A stretch of DNA of 64,000 bases from Musa acuminata AAA Group (GCF_036884655.1 NC_088355.1:39313001-39377000); one strand, 5' to 3'. Counted from the first letter of the stretch, positions 10,971 to 22,227 are shown. The notes: generated from the sequence alone by a model not told the origin. Translations and numbers: made by a program.

Positions 10971-11165
10971 GGAGATGCTAAGTTATCTACAGTTTCTATA
11001 TATGTTTTAAATCTAATAAACCAAGCAAAACTTTTGTCGCTTTTTTGATATATTCTTATGGAATAATATAACTTAACTTTGTGGAAAGTATTCTTATGAT
11101 AGTATAATGATATGTGATAAAAATAAATGAGTTGACGTTTCTGTTCTTTGTTACATCACGAGAAA
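10971..11165. repeat. tRNA 5' flank, inverted homologue of the array flank
   Basis: Aligns in reverse complement with about 17,870-18,212. Landmarks include TAAACCAAGCAAA, GGAATAATATAACTTAA, GTATTCTTATGA and CATTTCTGTTCTTTGTT-like blocks, with clear divergence. Together with 10,610-10,897 it forms a roughly 550-bp tRNA-centred inverted paralogue. Confidence 0.75.
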
Positions 11166-11379
11166 CTGGTCACGACTTCTCTAATTAGCTTTTATGCTAC
11201 AGAACTGTGTACAGTTTATGTTAAGAAAAAGTTCATTTAAACATGTTTTATTGTTTTGAATGAATGTTAATTGGACGCTATTTGATCTCCAAATTGTTAT
11301 TATGCATGCAAACTTAACATGGAAATTATAGTGTGTCCTCTTAAACGGTCCCCAACACCGTTTCCCACATTAATCTCCC

Positions 11380-12440
11380 CTATCACAAGCTTTAAAAGAT
11401 TCTTCTTGGCTTTCGGGTGCTTCCCTTTTGCCTTCTCCGTATTCTCCTCGGTGTGTGTTCAATTCCTTTTCTTGACTGTCACTTCTATCACTCTTGCTAT
11501 CGTGACATAGTAAGTTTTGAAGAAGCTCAATTCAATATTTATCTAGGGATAGAGATCGATGGTGTATTTTATTATCGTCAAATGGTTGTCGAAAGAAATT
11601 TTGAGTACTGCCACTTCTTGTCATAATTCATTAGTGTATTCTTACACGGATTGATCCCTTTCTTTGTATGTAGTGTCACTTCCTCCATCATTTTTCAAGA
11701 TACCCCATAGGGTAGAATTCTTCCTATATAAGTCTTTTGGATTGTGTTTATGACATATTTTTATCCTTATTAGTTTGAAGATAGGATTTCAACCATACGA
11801 ACATGTTTGGTCAACATGAGTCACTCAAGCATCACCCTATCCTTGCTACTATAGTCATAAAGATTAAAAACTATCAAGTTGATCTATCCATTATGGGTGC
11901 ATGAAAATGTAGATTATTTTTAGATAACACATTGGTACTCTCGGTAGGTAGAATTTGGGAAGTAGGTAGAATTTTGAAGAAGCTCAGACCAATATTTATC
12001 TAGGCATGGAGGCCAATGGTGTATTTCATTATCGTCAAATGGTTGTCGAGGGAAATTTTGAGTGCCACCACTTATTGTCAGAACTCAATAGTGTATTCTT
12101 ACGGATTGATCCCTTTGTTAATATATGTAGTGTCATCTCCTCCATCTTTCTTCGAGATACACCATAGGGTAGAATTCTTCTCGTACAAGACTTTTAAATC
12201 ATGTCTATTGTATGTCTTTATCGTTATTTTATCATTATTTGTTCGAAGATAGGATTTCAACCATTCGATTATGTTTGGTCAACATGAGTGCTCAAGCATC
12301 ATCCTATCCTCTCTACTGTAGTTATATAGATTGAAATAAGTATCAAGTTGACCTATTTATGGGTGCATGAAAACATATGTTGTTTTTAGAAAACACGTTA
12401 GTGCTCTCGGTAGATAGAATTTGGGAAGTAGGTAGTTAGC
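11380..12440. repeat. Unclassified dispersed repeat with 457-bp internal tandem duplication
   Basis: TTTTGAAGAAGCTCA occurs at 11515 and 11972, and the blocks after it run parallel for about 460 bp to roughly 11,970 and 12,430. Shared landmarks are ATTATCGTCAAATGGTTGTCG, GTGTATTCTTAC, and GGATTTCAACCAT with a following CATGTTTGGTCAACATGAG. The first part is related in reverse complement to 57,285-57,575. The second part is related directly to about 25,320-25,580 in the array. It does not encode a protein I recognise. Confidence 0.75.
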
Positions 12441-13022
12441 ATTGCGGACTTCTCACGGTAGTTATATGAAGCATTGGGTTGCGGGAACATGAGGAAGAAG
12501 TTTGTGACCGGAAGAATTTGGCTCCAGCAGCAGTGCAAAATGCTTCACTCTCTTTTCTCCTTGCTACTTTGAGACAACAAAACTGTGGCCGATTGACTAT
12601 TTGCTAAAGGCCTTTTTTTTATTCCACTTTAGATGGGGGCACACCCCTTATTTTTGAGAGAGAGGTGAGCCTTATGTTTTTAGGGTTAAAAAACTTTTCT
12701 ACGATTTTTCTTATTTGGTTTCTTATATTAAGAAACATATCTTTGAATTAAACCTTATACGACTGTCAAGCAATTTGGCGATGTCATTTGCCAAGGTAGA
12801 AGCAATAGCTTCATAAAAAAATACTATACACCGACATGTATTTTTATTGGAAAACTAACTCATTCCTCACCCTCCACACGCACCAAAGAAGACATGTAGC
12901 AAAAACAGCACTAGAGATCAACCCAGATTTATCACCAATCTACTCGTGTTATGATGGATATTCTTTCGATTGATGAGGCATCGGATGCGATACCACTTAG
13001 TGGAACACCGGGAAGAAGCCCA
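12441..13022. other. Conserved 3' flank of lipase A1
   Basis: Homologous to the DNA downstream of every other A gene (for example 25,590-26,326) and of B genes (19,510-20,002). Shared landmarks are ATACTATACACC, CTCATTCCTCACCCTCCAC and TTATCACCAATCTAC. It is visibly diverged from the A2-A4 flanks, unlike the gene itself. It lacks about 184 bp present at 26,125-26,310, with the junction at about 13,005. Confidence 0.75.
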
Positions 13023-13559
13023 TCAACTGTGTTTGCCGAAGAATGCGATGAGGCCGTCGTAGACGACCTGCTTGGCATTCACCCCCATCACGAAGTCCAG
13101 ATGTGCGTACTCCTTCACCAGCTGAGCCACGAGCTTGTCGGCGTCATGGTTGCGGAGATCTTTCAACAGCAGCTGCACGTCCTTGACGTCCGACAGCATG
13201 TCACCGCCGCCGTAGCTGAGCAGCAGCGGCAGGTGGTGTGGAATGTTGGGCATGTGGTACTCGGGTGGGCTGCTCTGCCCATACGCAACCATGTTGGCCA
13301 TACTGCTCCCGTAGTCGTATTTTGTTATCACTCCACTTCTGATCGCTGTGAGTGGTCAAAGAAAGTTTTACATACTCTTTTGTGAGAAAGAAATCTAAGT
13401 AGCTCAAATATATGAATGATATTTTGGATTTGTATCAGACTGACTGACTGACTCTGTAAAAAATGGACGAGTGTCCTCACGGATGTCGGCTGGAGTTCAT
13501 ACTTCAAGTACATGTCAACAGTGGAGTAATTGAGGCAGCAGTTTGGCCCTACATCCAAA

Positions 13560-13594
<35 letters not shown>

Positions 13595-15235
13595 TGCAGA
13601 ATAAGGAAGGAAAAGCCATTACACATATGTAAATTAATTGAAAGACTACAATAATAAATACATATATGATTAAAGTCAAATCAAACATATGTTGCGGGCG
13701 GAATATTATCAGCGGAATAATTTGTGCGTACCTGTGAATGATGCCATAAGGTCGTAGCAGTTCACGCCCGGCATAGCGCAGACGAACTCCAAATAATTGG
13801 TTCCGACTGCCCTGCTTATCCATTAGGGAAGACAGTTGAATTAGAAGGAAGAGCTTTAACGATAACATCACTCAATGTATGGTCGGTCGGTCATGTCGAT
13901 AAGGCCTCTGATGCTTTTGTCAGCACATTTTCTTTTGACAACAACAAGAGGGATGTGTTAGTTTACGTACCCTTTAGGATCAAATTCTCCCACTCCAAGT
14001 GCTCCCAACATCTGCAAGAAAAAGCAAGAAAGCTATGACACACCTCTGGACGTAGGTAAATTAGAAGAAGATACTGTGTGTAGCTTCCTCCCTCCCTTGA
14101 TGACAGAAAAATTCAAAGAGTGTTGTGAACTCGTTCTTACTTCTCCTGAGAATGCGCTGCCTGCAGCTCTCCCGATTGGAGTTGTCATGTAAGTCAGATA
14201 GGCCACCGGAGTCAAAAGGGCAGCTGACTTGATCTTATCCACCAGCTTCCCCTCGGAGAATGCTGATAGAGCTGTCAGAGTTCCCTGTAGCATCATCCAA
14301 CGTCAGTCAGTTGTTGTAGTTGTAGTGGTGGCAGTAAGTAGCAGAACATACATGAAAAGTAATTCAAAGTGGAAGGAAGAATGACATGTTTGGCATTAAA
14401 GTACGAAAAGTCTCCTACCATGGAGTGACCAACATAGTGCAGCTTCCGCCCAGTTTTCCGGAATACAAAACCCACAGTGGCAGGCAAATCAAAGCTGGCC
14501 AACTCATCCCATGACCACGCCCAATAAGCCTGCGAGACAACAACAGGATGATGAACCTGCTCAAGACTTCATAATCAGCATTGTAGAGAAGATGACCAAC
14601 CGGGTTTGATGTATCGAGAGACTCATGGCGACGGCTCCACCTGGTGCCCCTGCCGTGTGTGATCCAGACATCGAATCCGTTGTCTGCAAGTACGAAAGCC
14701 AGTGATTGTTGAGGTGGATTCAGAAGCCATGTCATCCCGTCCTGCCATCATTCATCCATCATGCGTCGATAATCAGAAGAAGAATGACGAAGACGACAAC
14801 GTACTGTACGTACATGCATGCATGGCAACACATGCAGATTGCTCGAGGAAACGTACCATGAGGACTCCATGTTGGAGCAGCACAGGCTGCCTCTTCCCCG
14901 CGCTGCCGCCTCCTCTTCCTTGTGGGATCCTGTGCATTGTCAGTATGTACCCATCTTGCGTCTTCACCTGCAAGGGACGCAACGCAGCAAGCTTCAACCA
15001 CTCATGCCATGCCCGCATCAATCATCCATCCATCCATCCACATTTATCTGCCCTCGGCTACCTCATATTCTTGGCACTCGTAACCCTGAGGGCTCACCAC
15101 GGCGGTGCACACGCCGTCATCCGCAGCCTCGAGACTCTGCAGCAGCTGCCGTCGTCCGTGAGCTCCGGCCAGCTCGCAATGGAAGCCCATGGAGAGGACG
15201 AAGGTGATGACGAGAAGCCAGCAACGGAATCCCAT
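13023..15235 (-). CDS. Lipase A1: plant acid-lipase family, 9 exons, 407 aa
   Basis: Exons (minus): 15235-15062, 14967-14857, 14741-14601, 14529-14419, 14284-14141, 14011-13971, 13814-13732, 13548-13453 and 13345-13023, all GT-AG and in frame. Residues 1-25 form a signal peptide ([20 protein letters not shown], then ELAGA), so the product is probably secreted or vacuolar. The N-terminal lipase segment [20 protein letters not shown] is followed by LLQHGVLM (oxyanion region) and [19 protein letters not shown]. The nucleophile motif GHSMG (Ser178) spans exons 4/5. The acid is in GGGDMLSD (Asp349) and the base in AHLDF (His382). The family (gastric-lipase-like, Arabidopsis LIP1/MPL1 type) hydrolyses acyl-glycerol esters; the actual substrate is unknown. 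The ATG at 15235 is the first ATG downstream of a TATA box. The C-terminus reads KHS, whereas A2-A4 read KHG. Confidence 0.9.
13565..13592. repeat. (TG)14 microsatellite in lipase A intron 7
   Basis: Fourteen TG units lie within the 183-bp intron between exons 7 and 8. The same 14 units occur at 26869-26896, 40173-40200 and 53476-53503, and in inverted form at 63937-63964. The B genes have only a short interrupted TG run at this place. Confidence 0.95.
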
Positions 15236-15345
15236 GTTGGAGGTAAGCCAAGGATGAGATCACCTACTTCACCAAGGATTGGCCTTGTTATAGTGAGGAG
15301 GGTGAGGAGGAAGTCGGTGAAGGATGAAACCTCGTTCATGGCCTT

Positions 15346-15351
15346 CTTATA
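15346..15351 (-). promoter_or_regulatory. Probable TATA box of lipase A1
   Basis: CCTATAAGAAGG on the minus strand lies 111 bp upstream of the signal-peptide ATG. The ATG at 15339 falls only a few bases past the box, so it is probably upstream of the transcript start. The next ATG is the correct one at 15235. Equivalent boxes occur at the same offset in A2, A3 and A5, and in A4 just upstream of its exon 1. Confidence 0.55.
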
Positions 15352-15352
15352 G

Positions 15353-15857
15353 GGCGGAGGAGGAGGAAGGAGATGGAGAGGGTGATCTGTGCAGGCAGTT
15401 GAAGGGTGGTGATGCGTGATCTTCGCTACTTGTTACTGACATTGTTATGGCCTTTCACAACTACATGTAACTGTACAAAAGTAGAAAAATAGATTGTTGT
15501 TGTGTGCAATACAAGAAGTCGAACTAAATTTAAACTCTTCACCTCTAATGTGAATGACATGCCGTTTAAAAAGGCCCGCATAACATATTATTAGGCAAAT
15601 TCATGCAAACGTGATAGAAGAACATTGAGATCACGGAAAATGTCACAAGAGATTGTGTCTTCGGAATGAAAATAAAAGATACTATTGGTAATGGATCATG
15701 ATGACACTCTAATTTTAGCTGTGAACCATTTGTTTCTTTTTATTCAAAACTTTTTATTGGTGATAGGTTGACGATATTCCTACCTAGTGAACATGTATAG
15801 TGCATGCTCTGAGTGTCACGATAGGGTATATTATGTATGCCTCACCGATAGAATAGG
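15353..15857. other. Lipase A1 upstream flank
   Basis: Promoter-side DNA conserved with the B1 upstream flank (22,228-22,625). Shared landmarks are GATCTGTGCAGGCAGTTGAAGG, CACAACTACATGTAACT, AATTTAAACTCTTCA and GTGAACCATT. The A/B gene duplication therefore included about 400 bp of upstream sequence. The last part (from about 15,775) grades into Copia-derived DNA. Confidence 0.65.
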
Positions 15858-16531
15858 ATACCTTATGCCTCAATGATTTGATATATCATGTATGTCTTGC
15901 TATGTACGAGGCCTAATAAAGCAGATGCTCTGAGTGTCACAAGCATGTATCAGACGGATCCAGGCTTGGAGCACTGGAAAACAGTAAAGTGTATCCTTAA
16001 GTACTTGAGAAGAACTAAGGATCTTTTACTGGTATATGAAGGTAATAGCTTCAAGGTTGAAGGCTACACGGACTCGAGTTTCTAGTCCGATATCATTGAT
16101 AGCAAGTCGAATTTGGGGTATACGTACACTATAAATGGAGGAGTAATATGCTGAAAGAGTTCAAAGCAAGATACTATTGCTGACTCGACTACAGAGGCGG
16201 AATACAATGTTAGTTTGGATGAAGATATTTATAACAGATCTGAGAGTCGTGCCAAGCAGCGAGGAGCCTATTCCTGTATATTGTGACAACAACGGGGCGA
16301 TTGCTTAAGCGAAAGAACCAAGTCTCATCAGAAGTCTAAGCATGTTCTAAGGAGGTTCCACCTGATCAAAGAGAACGTGAGCCGAGGAGATGTAGTAGTG
16401 GAAAGAGTTACATCCAAAGATAACTTTGCAAATCCATTGACAAAACCATTGTCACATATTATCTTTAAGCGTCACTAGGGTCAGATGGGGATCAGACACA
16501 TAGGTGATCGACTTTAGGTCAAGTGGGAGAG
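15858..16531 (+). pseudogene. Copia RNase H remnant (5'-truncated element)
   Basis: The plus-strand reading gives LCTRPNKADALSV, DPGLEHWKTVKCILKYLRR and VEGYTDSSF, then a stop, STTEAEY, KSKHVLRRFHLIKENVSRGD and PLTKPLS. This is the C-terminal RNase H of a Ty1/Copia polyprotein. Stops and frame shifts make it dead. It ends in a polypurine tract (AAGTGGGAGAG) directly before the LTR. Gag, protease, integrase and most of the reverse transcriptase are absent. Confidence 0.85.
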
Positions 16532-17760
16532 TGCTAGTCATAGGTGCCCTAGAAGCCAATTACGTGAGTGATGACACGTATAACTCGACACGCAGTCTTT
16601 TTACTTAATATTATTATTTGATATTTTATCACTTTATATTATTTGTAGCTTGAATACATTGTGATGTCTATGGATCTATGTAATGAGAATCGGATCGTGA
16701 TAAGATCACGATAATGAGACTGATTCACCTTTAAACATAGATCCTAAATAATCCTGGTCATAGGTTGCTCGAGACAGACATTGAGATAACCTGATAGGTT
16801 GGTATCTTATATACCCATCTATATGATGGATGCAGCTGATCTCATAGCTACTCGTGTGGGGACACTAAGGATACATTATAGATGCTCATATGAGAATAAG
16901 TTCATTAATTCATCTGATAGCACTATACCCGGTATACAATCTTAGGGATATTAGATGGATGAGAGACTATATGTATACAGTAATCGAGGATAGACTAGTC
17001 CAATGGATTGGATTCCCCTATATCGTCCGGGGACTACGACGTAGTGGCATAGTACATCCACAGTCGATGAATTGAGTGAATTATTATGGAGATAATAATT
17101 CACTGAGCCAGAAGGAGTTTTGACATGTATGATTCACGACCAACTTGATATTGGGCCTAAAGGGTCACATACATATAGTAGGCATTGCAATGAGTAGAGG
17201 TTCGGATATGAGATATCCATCGGAGCCCATATCTTATTGGATATCCAATAAGCCTATGAATTATTGATTCTATAGATGAGATCCAATAAGAGCCTATGAG
17301 AGATTATTGAATAGAGATCTAATAATCTAAGGGGCTTGGATAGTCGGATGAAGATCCAATACCTAATAAGGCAAGATCCATTAGGGTTAAGTTGATAGAG
17401 GACCTCTATAAATAGGAGGGAACTAGTGGTTCATGAGCTAGAGCCTTTTTGGTTACCTCTCCTATTCTCCTCCCCTTCTCCTCATTAGAGAAAGCTTGGA
17501 GTTTTGAGGGGCATCGTCGTAGCCCTACTTTGTGGATCACCACTACAAAGGAGGTCGCTTGACCTCCTTCACTCTCTCATAAAGATCTATAGGGATTCAG
17601 GGATATATGATCTCTCTAGGTAACATAATCTTTCGTATATGCAGTTTTCGGTTTTTGCGTATCAATCTTCGCACGACGACGAACACATATTTGGGAATTT
17701 GAAGATTTTATTTTTTTGTTCTTCTGTTGTATATGTGATGTCGCCCTCAGATTTCCTTAC
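16532..17760 (+). mobile_element. Copia 3' LTR (about 1.23 kb)
   Basis: Begins TGCTAGTCATAGG immediately after the polypurine tract and runs to about ATTTCCTTAC. A promoter-like CCTCTATAAATAGGAGG lies near 17,403 and a direct CCTCC-rich segment follows. The right end is set by comparison with the reversed family member at 24,175 and is approximate. No target-site duplication can be tested because the 5' part of the element is missing. Confidence 0.8.
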
Positions 17761-18212
17761 GGTCAGTTCCCTATAAATACATGTATTCTTGTAAAGAATA
17801 ACAAAAATTTGAAAGTGAATTTTAATAAAACAACTACTTTGCTTTTTTTACAACAAAGAACAGAAATGTCAATTCATTTATTTTAATCATATATTATTAT
17901 AGTGTCATAAGAATACTTTTTACAAATTTAAGTTATATTATTCTATGAGATTTTTAATGAGGTTTCAAACCTTTAAATCACATGTAAAAACATTATCGAT
18001 ACAAGATAAGAATTATTTTACTATGAGAAAGGAAGCATTCGTTGAGAATCGTAGAAGACTAAAGGTCGATAAATAAATAATATATAAAAAAAACAGCTAA
18101 ACATTTGCTTGGTTTAGTATTTTTTATTAACATCTTCGAAAGAAAATTAAAATTTTCATTATCGTAATAAAATTACTAATGTAGAATGTGTTTAAATCTT
18201 ACAAATATTGTC
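17761..18212. other. AT-rich 5' flank of the array tRNA
   Basis: No coding sequence. From about 17,870 it is an inverted, diverged homologue of 10,971-11,165. Confidence 0.6.
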
Positions 18213-18285
18213 GACTCTGTGGCCCAATGGATAAGGCGCTGGTCTACGGAACCAGAGATTCTGGGTTCGATCCCCAGCAGAGTCG
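18213..18285 (+). tRNA. tRNA-Arg (anticodon ACG), unit 1
   Basis: The same 73-nt cloverleaf as at 10898, on the plus strand. CAAATATTG just upstream and a run of nine T at about 18,310 fit a Pol III start region and terminator. It lies between a Copia LTR and an unclassified repeat and is amplified with the lipases. Confidence 0.97.
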
Positions 18286-18590
18286 ATGAAATTAATTTAA
18301 GTCATTAATTTTTTTTTAGTGAAAATACATCTATTTTTGGATTAAATTAAATACATTTTATTTAAATAAAAGCTGTCTTCTTACCTGGCCATATAGATTC
18401 ATGGTCTGGCAGCACTATGATTTGAGATGTGCAAGCAGGCCTTTCAAGGACTTCGCAGCTGTTCAATGCAGCATAGGCCATAGGGTTTGCAAGATCTCAA
18501 TGCAGCAAATTATGAGAGATAATGGACATCATCACTTGAGCTTCTTGTATACACACAGCAGCTACCAACCAACCATTCGATGCTAGTCAA
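18286..18590. repeat. tRNA 3' flank, inverted homologue of 10,610-10,897
   Basis: Contains TTACCTGGCCATATAGATTC and GCAAGCAGGCCTTTCAAGG, the reverse complement of the left-flank copy. The short open frame 18401-18586 inside it lacks an ATG-anchored partner in the other copy and is not a gene. Confidence 0.75.
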
Positions 18591-18599
18591 TCATTAGAA

Positions 18600-19509
18600 G
18601 TTGTTTATCGATACTTTTTTTTTTCTATCGTTTTGGCATTATAATGAGGATCGATGTATCACAGGAGCACTATCCAATAGACGCTTTGAATGAGTGACCT
18701 AACAAGGATGCTCAGATCTCCATCGATAGCACTTTTGCCTTTGCCTAACAAGGATGTCCACCCCAACGGTAGTAGATGACTTCTCGATCCTACCAATATA
18801 GACTTCTAAAGATAACTTGACATATGTCAGAGGGCACCACCTTGTCGATCTATTTGTTGGCGATCATAATTTTGAATGTGCACTATTGATTTATGCTCAT
18901 TTCTACGTCTTTGAAGATCCAATCCAGTGGATATGGCTTTAGATAAGGAATGATCTTGAGTCCAAGTTTTTACGATTAACTTATCGAGATTAAATTCTTT
19001 TGGATTTCAATGTTAATGATTGCATTGATGATATCTTGTTTCACTTGGATCTTGAGAGTGAATAATTCTTCTCAAACTTTTGGATCGAGGGTTGGATTCA
19101 AATATCTAACATTTGGTCTAGCCATAAGTGATAGACTCGATTGCAAGTGTGAAACGAGTGCTAGTTTGGTTTGATCTTCTTCTACGGTAGCAGTTGCCTT
19201 ATATCGATTCTGATTGTTCTCCTTCCATTCTTCAGAAAGAGTTTAGGATGATCCTTCTAATATTTCTCCTGTGTATGGCCTATAATCATATAGTGAACAC
19301 AAAACAAATACATTAAAATAAGTATCAAAATTAATCTATCAATTAGTTTAACACATTAGCACTGATCGAGCCTTCGCAGGTGGGTATGTTGATGTGAAAC
19401 ACAATACGAAAGGGTCGACTCCTTGCTGCAATGTTTCGCTTAGCAATGTATTATTTGCAATGTTTCTTGCTTGGGACTACGGTAACCAGCTTTCCTCGTG
19501 GCTACCCAT
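18600..19509. repeat. Unclassified repeat, inverted homologue in the spacer
   Basis: The 18,765-19,285 part matches 57,600-58,125 in reverse complement. Landmarks include CCTACCAATATAGACTTCTA, GACATATGTCAGAGGGCACC, TGGTTTGATCTTCTTCTACGG and GAGTTTAGGATGATCCTTCTA. Identity is roughly 80% by eye. No protein domain was recognised. Confidence 0.7.
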
Positions 19510-20002
19510 ATTTGGTTTCTTATTATAAGAAACTTATCTTCGAATTAAACCTTGCCTACAACAATCAAGCAATTTGGCCATGTTATTTGCCAAGGTAGAG
19601 GCAACAGCTTTATAAAAAAAATACTATACACCAACATGCATTTTTATTGGAAAACAAACTCATTCCTCACCCTCCACACGCACCAAAGAAGACATGTAGC
19701 ACTATAGATCAACCCAAATTTATCACCAATCTACTTGTGTTATGATAGATACTGTTTCGATTGACGACGACTCATCGGATGTGATGCCACTTAGTAGAAG
19801 CTGAAACGGTGGAAAAGGGATATAGCATGGATGCCGATTCGATTGGTTAAACATATGATTTATTATACGGAGATATATGATTTATTTCTCTTTCATCTCC
19901 CTTCGTACATGAATCTCCCGCGGAGTGAGTGCACAAAGAATGTCAAGTCGGCAGCAATCGCGTATAGTTATAATATTAAGCACTGCAGCGGGAAGAAGCC
20001 CA
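19510..20002. other. Conserved 3' flank of lipase B1
   Basis: Paralogous to the A-gene 3' flanks. It retains the segment (GAAACGGTGGAAAAGGG onward) that is deleted downstream of A1. The short frame 19831-20031 within it shows no protein evidence. Confidence 0.7.
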
Positions 20003-22111
20003 TCAACTGTGTTTGTCGAAGAATGCGATGAGGCCGTCGTAGACGACCTGCTTGGCATTCACCCCCATCACGAAGTCCAGATGTGCGTACTCCTTCACCA
20101 GCCGAGCCACGAGCTTGTCGGCGGCGTCATGGTTGCTGAGATCATTCAACAGCAGCTGCACGTCCTTCACGTCCGACAGCATGTCCCCGCCGCCGTAGCA
20201 GAGCAGCAGCGGCAGGTGGTGTGGAATGTTGGACAAATGGTACTCGGGTGGGCTGCTCTGCCCATACGCAGCCATGTTGGCCGTACTGCTCCCGTGGTCG
20301 TATTTTGTTATCACTCCACGTCTGAATGCTGGGAGTACTCAAAGACAGGTAGGTATACATACACTCTCTTTGTGAGGAAGAAATCTAAGTAGCTAAGGTA
20401 TACATAATATTTTAGATTTGTATCAGACTGACTGACTCTGTGAAAAATGGACGAGTGTCCTCACGGATGTAGGCTGGAGTTCATACTTCAAGTACTTGTC
20501 AACAGTGGAGTCATTGAGGCAGCAGTTTGGCCCTACATCCAAAGTGAGTGTGTGGGTGTGCGTTGCAGAATAAGGAAGGAAAAGCCAATACACATATATG
20601 TAAATTAATTGAAGACTACAATAATAAATACATATATGATTAAATTCAAACCAAACTTATGTTGCCGGCGGAATATTATCACCGGAATAATTTGTACGTA
20701 CCTGTTAATGATGCCATAAGGTCGTAGCAGTTCACCCCCGGCATAGCGCAGACCGACTCCAAAAACTTGGTTCCGACTGCCCTGCTTATCCATATTAGGG
20801 AACACACTTGAATTAGAAGAGCACATTTTCTTTTGACAACAAGAGGGATATGTTAGTTTATGTACCCTTTAGGATCAAATTCTGCCACTCCAAGCGCTCC
20901 CAACATCTGCAAGAAAAAAAAACAAGAAAGCTATGACACAGCTCTGGACGTCGGAAAATTAAAGAGGAAGATAATGAATGATGTAGCTCCCTTGATGAGA
21001 AAAATCAATCGAGTGTCGTGAACTCGTCGTTCTTACTTCTCCTGCGAATGCGCTGGCTGCAGCTCTTCCGATCGTAGTTGTCATGGAAGTCAGATAGGCC
21101 ACCGGAGTCAAAAGGGCAGCTGACTTGATCTTATCCACCAGCTTCCCCTCGGAGAATGCTGATAGAGCTGTCAGAGTTCCCTGTAGCATCATCCAACGTC
21201 TGTCAGTTGTTGTAGTTGTAGTGGTGGCAGTAAGTAGCAGAACATACATACGAAGTAATTCAAAGTGGAAGGAAGAATGACATGTTTGGCATTAAAGTAC
21301 GTAAAGTCTCCTACCATGGAGTGACCAACATAGTGCAGCTTCTGCCCAGTTTTCCGGAATACGAAACCCACAGTAGCAGGCAAATCATAGCTGGCCAACT
21401 CATCCCATGACCACGCCCAATAAGCCTACCCGACAAACAAAAGGATGATGCTCAATACTTCATAATCAGCAACGTAGAGAAGATGACCAACCGTGTCTGA
21501 TGTTTTGAGAGACTCATGGCGACGGCTCCACCTGGTGCCCCTGCCGTGTGTAATCCATACATCGAATCCGTTGTCTGCAAGTACGAAAGGCAGCGATTGT
21601 TGAGGTGGATTCAGTAGCCATGTCAACCCGTCCTGCCATCATTCATCGATCGTCAATCATCATCATCAGAATGACGAAGAAGACAACGTACCCTGCATGC
21701 ATGGCAACACATTCAGATTGCTTATGGGAACGTACCGAGAGGACTCCATGTTGGAGCAGCACCGGCTGCCTCTTGCCCGCGCTGCCGCCTCCTCTTCCTT
21801 GTGGGATCCTGTGCATGGTCAGTATGTACCCGTCTTGCGTCTTCACCTGCAAGAGACGCAACGAGCTTCAACCACTCATGCCATGCCCGCATAAATCATC
21901 AATCCATCCACGTTTATCTGCACTCCGCTACCTCATATTCTCGGCACTCGTAACCCCGAGGGCTCACCACGGCGGTGCACACCCCATCATCCGCCGCCTC
22001 GAGGCTTTGCACCAGCTGCCGTCTTCCGTGAGCTCCAGCCAGCTCGCCCTGGAAGCCCGTGGAGAGGACGAAGAAGATGACGAGACGCCAGTTAAAGCAA
22101 CGGAATCCCAT
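20003..22111 (-). CDS. Lipase B1: plant acid-lipase family, 9 exons, 410 aa
   Basis: Exons (minus): 22111-21932, 21846-21736, 21632-21492, 21425-21315, 21180-21037, 20906-20866, 20784-20702, 20532-20437 and 20328-20003. Exon sizes equal those of lipase A except exon 1 (+6 nt, residues Phe-Asn in the signal peptide [20 protein letters not shown]) and exon 9 (+3 nt, an extra Ala in HDAADKL). The catalytic set is intact: GHSMG (Ser180), GGGD (Asp351), AHLDF (His385). Differences from A include LLQHGVLS for [12 protein letters not shown] for [28 protein letters not shown] for the A version, and [14 protein letters not shown] near the C-terminus. The protein is clearly paralogous to A, on the same strand and about 7 kb from it. 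Confidence 0.9.
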
Positions 22112-22221
22112 GTTGGAGGTAAGCGAAAGGTGAGATCACCTCCTTCACCAAGGATTGGTCTTCTTACGGGGAGAAGGATGAGGAGGAAGTGGATGAAGGA
22201 TGAGACCTCGTTCATGGCCTT

Positions 22222-22227
22222 CTTATA
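22222..22227 (-). promoter_or_regulatory. Probable TATA box of lipase B1
   Basis: CCTATAAGAAGG on the minus strand, 111 bp upstream of the ATG, in the same context as in lipase A. The same site recurs at 35526-35531 and 48830-48835. Confidence 0.5.

Noticed and set aside
12951..13385. 144-aa plus-strand open frame and related 155-aa and 118-aa frames at 19925 and 26333
   Set aside because: These are the reverse strand of lipase exon 9; the GC-rich exon leaves several frames open. The true product is on the minus strand.
13023..15235. Lipase copies as pseudogenes because open frames are short
   Set aside because: The short frames are exons; joined at canonical GT-AG sites they give a continuous 407-aa protein with all catalytic residues.
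15094..15339. 81-aa minus frame starting MNEVSSF as the lipase N-terminus
   Set aside because: Its ATG lies only a few bases past the TATA-like box and the frame runs through exon 1 out of phase. The ATG at 15235 gives a signal peptide joined in frame to the lipase domain.
14702..15352. 216-aa plus-strand open frame (repeated in each A copy and inverted at 62177-62827)
   Set aside because: It is antisense to lipase A exons 1-3 and their introns, has low-complexity His/Pro/Ser composition, and its repetition only reflects duplication of the unit.
15858..17760. Intact or autonomous Copia element
   Set aside because: Only the RNase H end and one LTR remain, with in-frame stops; there is no 5' LTR, primer-binding site or remaining polyprotein.
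18401..18586. 61-aa frame after each array tRNA as a gene
   Set aside because: The homologous left-flank copy (10,610-10,897) does not preserve the frame and no domain is present.
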